Shown here: positions 10,597 to 20,984 of the stretch, piece by piece
How positions within the stretch are numbered: position 1 is the stretch's first letter
Layout of the letters: each line of letters begins with the position of its first letter
Source: Cryptomeria japonica
Taxonomy: Eukaryota > Streptophyta > Pinopsida > Cupressales > Cupressaceae
Length of the DNA: 64,000 nucleotides
Direction of reading: 5' to 3'
NCBI RefSeq assembly: GCF_030272615.1
Contig: NC_081408.1
Location: 399,869,889 to 399,933,888, forward strand
The notes under the pieces: model-generated
Told to the model about the DNA's origin: nothing
Database searches by the model: none
What the model saw: only the letters and a program-made list of their open reading frames with translations
Made by a program: the position numbers and the translations under genes

Positions 10597-11040
10597 TGTT
10601 GGTGTAATTATGTCTCATAGTTACACTTAAGTTGACTTAGGATAATGCATTCATTATAGTTTTTAAATGAGACACTTAGAGAATTGTGAATCTAGGGAAG
10701 ATGGTTGTAGGAGAAATTCCACCTTTTGTGGTGTTATCTTGTTATTACATTCCATCTTCGGTGGGTGATCCACCTTTAGTGGAATTATTTATTGTTTCTC
10801 CTACCTACCCCTACCTACCCTTGTATCTCATTGGACCACATGTCATGATTGTGTGCTCTCATAGCCTTGTCTTTATAAGAAGGCTCATTTACATTGTATG
10901 TAATCCAGTTGATTAATTTAGTGGGGAATTTTGCATCTTGATGAGAATACAGTTTGTTCTTGTCCATTTTGTTCTCTCTTTCTTTTGTGTTATTCATTGA
11001 ACCTCTAGATCTTGGCTACCTCTATAGGCAAATTCTCACA
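10597..11040 (+). repeat. copia LTR, second of two
   Basis: It starts TGTTGGTGTAATTATG right after the purine run AAAGGGGGG and ends AATTCTCACA at 11,040. Compared with the first copy it lacks about 25 bases at its start. Apparent ORFs inside it (for example 10,686-10,916) are LTR read-through. Confidence 0.85.
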
Positions 11041-12379
11041 AGTTATTTTTTTACAACTAGTTATGCTTTTTTGTTCAAGTTCACTTAGGAGTGCTTATTT
11101 TAGTTGTGTACCTAGTTTAGTTTTTTATGCATCTAGTTTAGCTAGAGTTGATCTTTATTTAGCTCCTCATGCTTACACTTTAGTTCTCCTAAATTTAGCT
11201 ATGCTCTTTCTTTATAAGCACCTCATTATACAATTATAATTCATCCTACAATTCTAAATTATTTCCTTTCAAGTAATATAAAATTCATTTATAGTGCAAC
11301 TCTCATTTGTGGAAGGTGCTCTCATTTGACATTTGATCTTGCAGGTGCTTGTGTTGCGAAATTCAATAGAATTAGGTTACTCCTAGGATTACAGGTTGTT
11401 ATCCACAATTCATAAATTCCTTAGACCCTGATGGAACCTACAAAATAAAAAATTTCCCAAATAATCATGATGTCTTAAATTATTTTCCCACTGTTGTCCT
11501 AAACAAAATGCAATTGTATCCATACACAAGTTGAGTCACATAGTTGTAGATAATTTAATATTTTTAATAGCCTAAAATCCCAGAACATAATATAAAAATC
11601 TTTGTGCATAAATCAATCTTGGTGTTGTGTGTAAACACAACACACCACATTTATGTAATAAACGGGGACCCTTAAAATTTTTGCTAAGTAAAAGCTTCAT
11701 TTCCATATATGAGTAAAGTAGAATGATCTGACATCGGGGTAAGGAATGTTTCTGGAGCAAATGAAAGCAATGACAAAATGAGGTTCTTCCCCGCTAACAA
11801 AATTGACCACAAAATAGCTCAAGGCTGTTAGCGTAATAAAGAATTTGCGGAGGATGTCGAGTGCTAAGTAAACATGATATTGTAAAAGGATCAGAGATCA
11901 AAAGTCAAAATTTGTCTGCAGTCCGATATTTATCAAAATGAATCAAAAGATTTATCATACTTGTCGGGCAACAGAGAATTTTGGGAAATAGAAGAAAACT
12001 AAACTAAGGTGACAAATATAAGATCAATCCAAAACCCAATAGCAGACTAAAAGAAAGGTTATGTTGCGACACATTTTGAGTATCATAGAATGATGAAGTG
12101 TTTCATTTCATAGCCTAAAATAGCAATAATGATTGCCTAGGAGCCTAGAATTTAAATAGTGAGGGAGAACACCTATTCACATCTACTAACAAGCTACTTT
12201 CTGACATAAATTACAACAGACACTGTAAGGATCGTTAGATGAATGTTTTTAAATCCCCCATGTTTAGGCTTTGTTGTGTTTTATTTCCCATGTTGATTAA
12301 TGTTTTGGTAAAAATTGTGGAATCACAACTAATGTTTAGTGTTCCTGGCAAAAACCTAGTAACGGTACATTTCGTAGTA
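11041..12379. other. unassigned non-coding stretch
   Basis: No transposon protein, LTR pair or RNA gene is recognisable on either strand. It is AT-rich, and short ORFs are no longer than chance. It could be flanking host DNA or intron upstream of the exon-like sequences at 12,380-12,706. Confidence 0.4.
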
Positions 12380-12706
12380 TTAGATTTGCAGAAGAGGAAA
12401 TTGAAGGAGCTTACATGAACTCATTGGAGGCCTTGAAACTGGCACAATATTTGGATTCTATAGGTGATTCTGGTAGTGAAATAGGTAAGTACCCCTAACT
12501 GCTTTGGTACAGATTAAAGGTTAAATAAACTAATGACAAAATATGAGTTGGGTGGAGAATAGTTTAAAAATCTCGAAGGTAGGATTGTGTTAATTTGTAG
12601 TTTTAGCAATAATTTATGAAATTTTGGTAGGAGGATCAGAAGTGGATGACATGGAAAACCAACAGATGGAATTAAGAAGAGAATTCGAGCGGAAATTTCA
12701 ATATTT
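12380..12706 (+). other. possible exon-intron-exon fragment
   Basis: 12,380-12,483 reads openly with a protein-like composition (A-E-E-E-I-E-G-A-Y...L-A-Q-Y-L-D-S-I-G-D-S). It ends in a consensus-like donor, ATAG|GTAAGT. At about 12,630 a TTTTGGTAG acceptor precedes another open stretch (E-V-D-D-M-E-N-Q-Q-M-E-L-R-R-E-F-E-R-K-F) that continues to the LTR boundary at 12,707. Phase is compatible across the putative intron of about 150 bases. I do not recognise the protein. It may be part of a host gene, a captured gene fragment, or chance. Confidence 0.3.
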
Positions 12707-14060
12707 TGTTAGATATTGTTGCTTCTAGGATATGTTGTTGTCATTGATGTCAACATATTTCGGTGTTGCAGAAGAGATGTTTGGTGTTCCGGTGATTGCA
12801 TTGAGTTGATTTGGTTGGTTTGAGGATTTTTGGTTTAGTAATGAAGTATTTCTAGTATCTCTACTTTATTCCTTATTGGTTTTAGTGATCGAAAAGTTTA
12901 CTTGATCATATTATTTGATATGGTTTGTAGTTCAGTCTTTTTGTTCAGTGGTTGGTAGAGTTTCGTATTTTCTCTGGTGAGCTCCAGTATGATCATATCT
13001 TTGGTTGTAGTTTTGGGAGAATGTTTTGGATGTTCACATGTATCTTTAGTTTAGATGGTTCATGATTTTGTGCTTTGTAAGCTATCTTTCTAGTCTGAAT
13101 TGCTTTTGTTGAGTGTTCTTGCGAGTTAGCTTGTCGATCAGTGAAGATTTGCATAAGTGGTGTTGGTGCAACTATTGTGGATGGTTCTCACATTCTTGTT
13201 GGTGTTTTATGATCATGTCCTATTTATCTTGGTGGTCTACATTGATTCTTGTGCATGTTATTTGTGATTTTGCTGATCTGGTAATATTCTGTGTTATGTG
13301 GTATTCCTGGTGGTGTAGCGGGTTGCGGTTGATCTTGGCAAGATTTCTAGTGGTGATGCATGTTTCGATATTTGATTTAGGTCCATTTTATGTCATGTAT
13401 TTCATTATATTGGTCTGGTGGTTCACATATGTATTGTGTGATATCATTTTATAATTGAGAGTTGAGGGTTTCGCTGACCTTATAGTCAAGGTTGATGATG
13501 TGTATAAATAGGTGCTATAGTCATGTAAATTGGTATCAGTGTTATGTCTGCATTATCAGAGAGTGGTGTATGTGGTGCTTAAGTGAATTTATCCTTCGGC
13601 ATGGTGTATTAAGAAGATATTATTGTAGGGCAGACAAATGTGCTTAACTGGAACTGTCATCAGGCATAAGGAGATGTTATATTTGCAGTTCATGTAATCC
13701 AAATTATAGTACAAATCTTATTGTCAGATAGTGAACCTTCCTTGAGGGTTGGAGCCTTCTGGGTCATCTTATAATGAACAGTGAGCTCTAAGTAGTGTGC
13801 CTAAATGCATGTGCATTCCCCATTGTAATATTATCACATACTATTGCAGAGTACCATCTTATTGTGGGTAGGTTCCCACCGTGGTTTTTCCCTTAACCGG
13901 GTTTTCCACATCAAAATCTTGGTGTTATGTGTTGTGGTTTCATTGTTCTTATCTTTATTCCTCCTATTCATGTTTAGATATGAGATTGTGCTATAATTAT
14001 TCTAATATGGTGAAGACTGATTCACCCCCCCTCGATTTTTCTTATTGGTTACTGCTAACA
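12707..14060 (+). repeat. 5' LTR, copia family A
   Basis: 1,354 bases, TGTTAGATATTG...CTGCTAACA, followed two bases later by the primer site. A TATAAATA box lies at 13,503-13,510. A C tract lies near 14,026. The 5' end contains GTCATTGATGTCAACA, the U3 arm of the inverted repeat described for this family. Confidence 0.9.
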
Positions 14061-14062
14061 AT

Positions 14063-14074
14063 TGGTATCAGAGC
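14063..14074 (+). other. primer binding site (initiator Met tRNA)
   Basis: A perfect 12-base TGGTATCAGAGC lies two bases after the LTR end, which sets the 5' boundary of the internal region. Confidence 0.95.
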
Positions 14075-14101
14075 TAGATCCTTCGAAAGAATCTTGACCA
14101 T

Positions 14102-15210
14102 TTGAGGAGATCCAGGATGACAAATTATGTGCTCAAGAAGGAGAGTCCTAGATTTGATGGAAGCAATTATACTATTTGGAAGGACCACATGGAAGTTCAT
14201 TTGAAATGCTTTGGAGAAGAATATTGGAAGATCACAAAGAATGTCTACAATGTTCCTCAGAATGGACCGGTTACTTCTACTGAGATCAAGGATGCTGAAA
14301 ATAACATAAGAGCTAAGGAAGCATTTTTGTGTGCCTTGACTGATTTAGAAATGACTAATGTGATGGGTTTGCAAAATGCTCATGAGATTTGGAAGAAGAT
14401 GGAGACTTTGTATGAAGGAGATGCACAAGTTAAATTTGCTAAGATGCAAATCTTGAAAGGGAAGTATGAATCATTGAAGATGTCAAAAGATGAAAATGTA
14501 TCAACCTTTATGGGTAAGGCGAATGATCTTGTCATGAATATCAGATGTTCCGGTAGAACCCTTGAAGAAGATGAGATTGTTGCTAAGGTGCTGAGATCTT
14601 TGCCTCCTACTTACAAACATAAGGTAGTTGCTATTGATGAGATTCAGAGTGTGACTATAATGACTAGAGATATGGTTGGAAAGATTACTACATTTGAGTT
14701 GAGAAAATTTGGAGAATCACATGGTAAATATAAAACTACATTCAAATCCTTTGTATCTGGGAAGAAGAAGTATGATTTGGGGGAAGTTCTTGTTTGGTAT
14801 TAAGATTTGAAAGAGAAAAGAGAGAGATGGTCGAGCAAGAAAGATAATTGGATGAGCTTGAGGCTCTTATTGCTTGGAGATTGCCTAAAGGAGCTGGTAA
14901 GTATGATGGAAAGTTACCTTTGAAATGATTCTCTTGAAATAAGATAGGACATTTTGCTTTTAGGTGCCCTGAGACGATATCTAGATATGATAAGCATAAT
15001 AAATTTGAAAGGCGTGATAGATCTGATAAAAATGATAGATATGAGAAACATGATAAGTATGATAAGCCCTATAAGCCCTACCAAAAGTATAGAAATTAGA
15101 AGAGATGCTATTATGCTACTGATGAAGGTGCAACAAATGAGGAATCAGAGAATGGGAATTCAAAAGATGAATTTGTATTTCTTGATATCAAGGAAGATGA
15201 TTCGGTAAAT
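14102..15210 (+). pseudogene. gag: copia gag (UBN2-type) with destroyed zinc knuckle
   Basis: An open 233-residue stretch (14,102-14,803) carries a typical copia UBN2 capsid domain: P-R-F-D-G-S-N-Y-x-x-W, A-x-E-I-W-K-K-M-E-T-L-Y-E-G, and L-R-S-L-P-P-x-Y-K. A frameshift follows. The CCHC knuckle near 14,920-14,970 keeps N-K-I-G-H-F-A-F-R-C, but its first two cysteine codons are both TGA. The lysine- and aspartate-rich gag tail continues to about 15,210 in shifted frames. Gag would package RNA in cytoplasmic particles; this copy cannot make a full one. Confidence 0.85.
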
Positions 15211-15890
15211 CAGTGAATCCTACAAACTCCATTGTTGAGGAGAAAGCTTTGGCTACTAAGATTGAAGAGAAAGATGAATGGGTGATTGATAGTGGTTGTT
15301 CACATCATATGATAGGTGATAAAAGCAAATTTGTGAGTATGGAAAGGTATGATGGTGGAATAGTGAGATTTGGAGATGACAAAGCTTGTGTGATTCGTGG
15401 TAGAGGTTCTATATCTTTCAATGGTAAGCATAATACTAACGATGTATTGTATGTTGAAGGTTTGAAGCATAATATTTTGAGTGTTGGATAGATGGTTGAC
15501 AAGGGATATGATTTGCAATTCAAGAATGGAAAGTTTAAGATCCTAAATGCCCGCAGTATAGAAATTGCATTAGGTACTAAAACTAAAGGTAATATCTTTC
15601 ACCTGAATGCTGGCGAGAAAAGTTGTTTGATTTCTCAAATTGATGAAAGTTGGTTGTGGAATAGGAGAATGTGTCATGTTAATTTTGACTACATGGTAAA
15701 GATAACTTCTACTCAAGTTGTTAGAGATTTTCCTAAGATTGTGAAGCCTTCTAATTTAGTATTTAAGGAATGTAAGATGGGAAAGAAAACAAAAAACTCA
15801 TTTAAGAGTAAGCTATATTCATCTAATGGATTGCTAGATCTTGTTCATAGTGACTTATGTGGTCCTATTAGAGTGAGAAGAATGTAGGGA
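15211..15890 (+). pseudogene. copia protease and GAG-pre-integrase
   Basis: The aspartic protease shows W-V-I-D-S-G-C-S-H-H-M with the D-S-G catalytic triad intact near 15,280-15,312. The domain continues through V-R-F-G-D-D and N-D-V-L-Y-V-E-G-L. A single TAG at 15,489 splits it from the in-frame GAG-pre-integrase part, which has W-N-R-R-M-C-H-V-N (a decayed L-W-H-R-R-x-G-H). It ends near the start of the integrase core (L-V-H-S-D-L-C-G-P, about 15,840-15,866). Confidence 0.85.
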
Positions 15891-16560
15891 GAGATATTTT
15901 ATGTTGTTGATTGATGATTATTCAAGGATGATGTGGGTTACGTTTCTAAGGGAGAAATCAAAAGCATTGCAGAAATTCAAGATATTGAAAGCCAGAGTGG
16001 AGACCGAGACAAGATTGAAGCTAAAATGCCTGAGATCTGAAAGAGGAGGATAATTTATATCAGGAGAGTTTGATACATTTTGTGAGAGCAATAAAATTAG
16101 AAGACAATTATTTTGTACTAGAACCCCTCAGCAGAATGGAGTTGTTGAAAGGAATAACAAAACTATCTTATATGCTGCAAGGACTATGTTGATTGAAGGA
16201 AATGTTGCACAGATCTTTTGGAGAGAAGTTGTTAGCACTATGGAAGTAAATTTTATATCAAGAGAGATGAGGATATAGGAAAGTTTGATGCAATATGTGA
16301 AGGAATCTTCTTGGGATATTCTACTAAGAGCAAGGCCTACCAGTGCTACAATAAGAGATTGAATAAGATGGTTGAAAGTGCAAATGTAAAGGTGGATGAG
16401 TGTCTTGGAAAGAAGATCAGAGCATGTAGTTATTATTTTAATGATGAAGATGTTGTTCCTAAGCCTGTGTAGACAAAGATCTTGAAGTAGACTATTCCAG
16501 TGGAGATAGGTAATCTGGAAATTGAAAATCAGAACAATCAGAAGACACCGAGGTATGTTA
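15891..16560 (+). pseudogene. copia integrase core, decayed, with internal deletion
   Basis: Shifted frames recover pieces of the DDE integrase, such as the G-V-V-E-R-x-N block around 16,138-16,160. The segment around 16,235 jumps from a W-R-E-V-V-S-T block straight to the F-Y-I-K-R region. About 100 bases present in the copy at 39,594-39,866 are missing. The integrase-to-RT linker with decayed Y-x-C-Y-x-K-R follows near 16,330. Integration function is lost. Confidence 0.7.
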
Positions 16561-16589
16561 GATTGGAACCATTCAAAAAATTAAAATTA

Positions 16590-18156
16590 TTGGTAACAAG
16601 AATAAAGGTGTAATGACTAGAAGAAGGATTGTTACTAAAGGGATATGTTTGATTTCAAAGATTGAGCCTAAGATGTTGCAGAAGCATGCAAGGATGAAAA
16701 TTGGATAAAAGAAATGGGAGAAGAGCTGAATCAGATTGAAAAGAATAACACTTGGGAGCTTGTTTTGAGGCCTAAAGAAAATAATGTGATTGGTACTGAA
16801 TGGGTGCTCTAGAATAAACTGAATGAAGTCGGTGAAGTTGTCAGAAACAAAGAAAGATTGGTATGTAAAGGACATTCTCAGATGGAAGGTATTGACTATG
16901 AAGAAACTTTTTCTCTTGTAGCTAGAATTGAAGCTGTTAGATTGTTCCTTGCATATGCTTCTTATAAGAACTTCAAGGTATATTGGATGGATGTCAAGTC
17001 ATCCTTTTTGAATGGTGATTTGGAAGAGGAAGTTTACATTGAGAAACTGGATGGATTTTCTCTATATGGACTAAAGCAAGCCCTTATAGCTTGGTATGCT
17101 AGATTGGATAAGTATTTATTGAAGTTGGGATTCTGTAAAGAAACAAATGACACTAATTTATATTTCAAAGTAGAGAAAGATAACATTTTGATTGTTGAAG
17201 TCTTTGTTGATGATATCATTTTTGGAGGTGATGATGATTTGAGTATGAAGTTTACTGATGATATGCAAAAGGAATTTGAGATGTCTATGATAGGTGAAAT
17301 GAAATTCTTTTTAGGATTGCAGATTACTCAGACTGGTAAAGGTATTTTCATTTCTCAATCTAAGTATATGAAGAAATTGTTGAAGAAATTTAGATTAGAT
17401 GATTCTAAGCCTGTTGGAACTCCTATGGTGATTGGATGTAAGTTGTCTAAGAATGATGAATCTCAGAAAGTTAATCAGACTTTGTATAGATCTATGGTTG
17501 GTGGATTGTTGTACTTAACTCAGACTAGAGCATATATTATGCATGTTGTTTGTCTTTGTGCTAGATTTCAAGAAAATCCTAAAGAAACTCATGTCACTGT
17601 TGTCAAGAGGATTTTTAGATACTTGAAGGGAACTATTGACTATGGCCTATGGTACCCAAAGAATGATGATTTCTTGTTGTGTGCTTACACTAATGCTGAT
17701 TGGGCCGGTGACGTTGATGACCAGAAGAGCACAACCAGTGGAACATTATTTTTGGGAAAGAAGTTTATTTCATGGTCCAGTAAGAAACAAGGTGTTGTAT
17801 CTTTTTCTACTACTGAAGATGAATACATTGTTGCTGCTAGTAACTGTACTTAGGTAGTCTGGATGAAGTAGATGTTGAAGGATATCAGAGTAATTTATGA
17901 TGAGCCTACTGTTATATATTGTGACAATTCAAGTGCTATCAATATTTTAAAGAATTCAGTGCTGCATTCTAAAACAAAGCATGTGTCCATAAAGTATCAT
18001 TTCTTGAGGGAGAAAGTTAGTGATGAGGAATTCAGATTGGAATATGTATCTACAAAGGATCAAATTGCAGATATTTTTACTAAGCCTTTTCCTACAGATA
18101 TATTTGTCTATTTGAGAGAAAAGTTAGGCGTATATGCCCCTCCTATTGAGAACTAG
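16590..18156 (+). pseudogene. copia reverse transcriptase and RNase H
   Basis: The N-terminal RT region (W-x-K-E-M-G-E-E-L-N-Q-I-E, near 16,705) is in broken frames. From 16,858 one frame stays open for 331 codons and resumes after a stop through 18,156. RT landmarks are V-C-K-G-x-S-Q, W-M-D-V-K-S-S-F-L-N-G, and the active-site F-V-D-D-I-I-F-G near 17,200-17,225. RNase H shows D-W-A-G-D-V-D-D-Q-K-S, S-T-T-E-D-E-Y (the usual A is D) and D-I-F-T-K-P. It ends at a TAG at 18,154. This is the best preserved part of the element. Confidence 0.9.
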
Positions 18157-18511
18157 ATGCATGGAGTTGCATCAATCTGGTGGATTTCAGAGCCTTATCT
18201 TTTTATCCAGGTTGATGAGTTGGTGTTGCTACTCAGCCGAAGTAGTCAGTACATGTGATTTTGATTTTTTGTTGTAGATTTATCCTAAGGGGGAGATTGT
18301 CCTTCTTAGAAGATGAGTTTTGGGAAAGAGAGCATAATTTGTATTCTATCTTTGACATTGTTGTCAAAGGGGAGAGAGTCATGTGAAATATTGCTTTATT
18401 TTTGGAGCTTTGTGTGCATGATCTTAGGGGTATTTTGCTGGTGTCGATTCATTCCTTTGCATTGATTGTTTTTCACATTCATATGTTTCCATTAATGAGT
18501 AAGGGGGAGAT
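18157..18511 (+). other. 3' untranslated region and polypurine tract
   Basis: Non-coding tail matching 2,811-3,124. The polypurine tract AAGGGGGAGA is at 18,501-18,510. A weakened inverted repeat remains: ATATGTTTCCATTAATG upstream against CGTTGATGTCAACATAT in the LTR, pairing at about 13 of 17 positions. Confidence 0.75.
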
Positions 18512-19461
18512 TTTTGGATATGTTGTTGTCGTTGATGTCAACATATTCCAGTGTTGCAGAAGAGTTGTTTGGTGTTTCAGTGATTTCATTGAGTTGATTT
18601 GGTTGGTTTGAGGATTTTTGATTTACTAATAAAGTGTTTCCAGTATATCTACTTTATTCCTTATTGGTTTTAGTGATCTAGAAGTTTACTTGATCATATT
18701 ATTTGATCCGGTTTGTAGTTTAGTCTTTTTGTTTAGTGTTTGGCAGAGTTTGGTATTTGCTCTGATGAGCTCCAGTATGATCATATCCTTGGTTGCAATT
18801 TTGGGATAATGTTTTGGATGTTCATGTGTATCTTTAGTTTAGATGGTTTGTGATTTTATGCTTCGTAAGCTATCTTTCTAGTCCAAATTGCTGTTGTTGA
18901 GTGTTCCTGTGAGTTAGCATTTTGATCGATGAAGATTTGCATAAGTGGTATTGGTGTAGCTATTGTGGATGGTTCTAATGTGATTTTTGGTGTTCCCTAA
19001 TCATGTCATATTTGTTTTGGTGGTCTGCATTGATTCTTGTGTGTTTTCTTAGTGATTTTGCTAATCCGGTGATATTCTTCATGTTATGTGGTATTCTTGG
19101 TGGTGTAGCGTGTTGCGGTTGATCTTGGCGAGATTTTTGGTGGTGTTTGGAGATTTGATTTAGGTCCATGTTATTTCATGTATATCATTATATTGGTTTG
19201 GTGGTTCACATATGTATTGTGTGATGTAATTTTGTAATTGAGAGTTGAGGGTTTAGCCGACCTTGTAGTTAAGGTTGATGATTTGTATAAATAGGTGGTA
19301 TAGTCATGTAAATTGGGTATCAGTGTTATGTCTGCATTATCAGAGAGTGGTGTATGTGTTGCTTAAGAAAATCTATCCATCGGTGTGGTGTATTAAGAAG
19401 ATATTGTTCTAGGATAGACAAGTGTGCTTAACCAAAACTGTCATCAAGCATAAGAAGATGT
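18512..19461 (+). repeat. 3' LTR of the family A copia, left part
   Basis: It starts TTTTGGATATG (TG decayed to TT) and lacks about 16 bases found near the start of the 5' LTR. A TATAAATA box is at 19,286-19,293. Alignment with the 5' LTR stops at GAAGATGT, where the nested element begins, and resumes at 27,423. Confidence 0.88.
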
Positions 19462-20642
19462 TGTTAGGCCCAATATGGAAAGCTAATGTACTGAGAGGGG
19501 AGGGGTGAATCAGTACTTTAAATCCTCTTACCAACAATATCTTCACTGATATGCATAAACCATAAACTGTTGTAACATAACATAAAGCTAAAACAAATAA
19601 ATAACAATCATACATGATTCACTCCATAACACATATATTTTGGTTACGTAGAAACTCTTGGTTAGAGAGAAAAACTGTGGTGGGGATGACACCCACAACT
19701 TCACTACTGCAATAATAAAGAGTGCTCAGTTAGAGCTACATGTTCAGCTATTTCTGATAGCTTACCTTGTTAGGAGTATCAAGATCATTAGATCTACCTT
19801 GCTAAAGGATTTTACAACACTTATTCTAAATGCCGCACCTGGTTAAAGGCTTTACAATTTATAGACTTTGTTAGAGTCTTTTACCCTATTAAAGGTTTCT
19901 CTTACAACTTCAAAATATTACAATAAAATATTTACAAATATCTGCAACTTTACATCTAGAATGTTATAGGAGATTCTATGTGCTCAAAATGAGATTACCT
20001 TGCTTATAGCATACCTCGGTAACCCATAAAGTAAGTCGGTAAACCCTTCTCTTTACTCTGTTCTTTGACTATTCTTTGAAATATTTCTCGGTGACCTCTG
20101 TGTCTCTATAACAGTCATAAAACTCAGTGCTTTCTTATGTATCACACATGTCTTGCTTCATACACCTCTTTATGTCTCTATCTGATCTCAATCCATGTTG
20201 TATAAATAGATCTCTTATGTCGGTGATCTGGTTCATTACTTCGATCTTACAAACATGATTTATCGAATGAATAACCATACAAAATATTTCATTGGTTAGA
20301 TGACCTCAAAATCATACACAATCTTTAAGTGCAATTTCCAATGTGATAATGGTTCTATGTTCCTCGATCTTGTAACATGTTTCCACATGTGTGTCTAGGT
20401 TCAATGTATCTAGTAAAATGTTTCACTTGGTGTATATCAACTCGATGTATCATTATTTCTGCTTGGTAGTCATACAGTGTTACTCGGTAGACATCTTGGT
20501 GTATACTGGGCTCTGTGACTACTTTCTTCTATAATCGACTGCTCTGTGCATACCAACTGAATGTTTCGGTAGTAGTAACCGACTAGAGTATATAGAATGA
20601 CTTTGGATATAAAACTAATGGCAACTATAATAAGTAGTAACA
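19462..20642 (-). repeat. 3' LTR of the nested non-autonomous element
   Basis: 1,181 bases. On the minus strand it starts TGTTACTACTTATTATAG and ends ...CCATATTGGGCCTAACA. Its length is identical to the right LTR. Short ORFs here (19,409-19,615; 19,658-19,846) are not genes. Confidence 0.93.
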
Positions 20643-20664
20643 ATCTCCCCTTTTGACATTAGTT
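20613..20664 (-). other. polypurine tract inside an inverted repeat
   Basis: On the plus strand AACTAATGGCA (20,613-20,623) and TGACATTAGTT (20,654-20,664) pair at 10 of 11 positions. The 30-base spacer contains the LTR terminus and the polypurine tract (minus strand AAAAGGGGAGA). The arms share little sequence with those of family A, but their placement around the tract is the same. Confidence 0.7.
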
Positions 20665-20984
20665 GAGATGTTTGACAAAAATACTGTCAAAGTCATAACT
20701 CAAAAATCTATATACTTACAAAATTTGACAAGACAGACAATATATATATTAGTCAACAAAATGGTATGTTTCAGATATACTCCCTTTATCAATATACTGT
20801 AGGAAAAATTTGATTTTGCATGCTCGGTGATCAATGTTCTGTATTAACTACTTAGTTCACTAGTCGGCTCACTGCTCTTCTTGTCAAAATTAACTGTGCA
20901 TATGAATACTTTGTTTTGCTCGATATACTCCACCTGTATAATTTGATACTATACTCACTCCCCCTTTTTGACAAACATCAAAAC

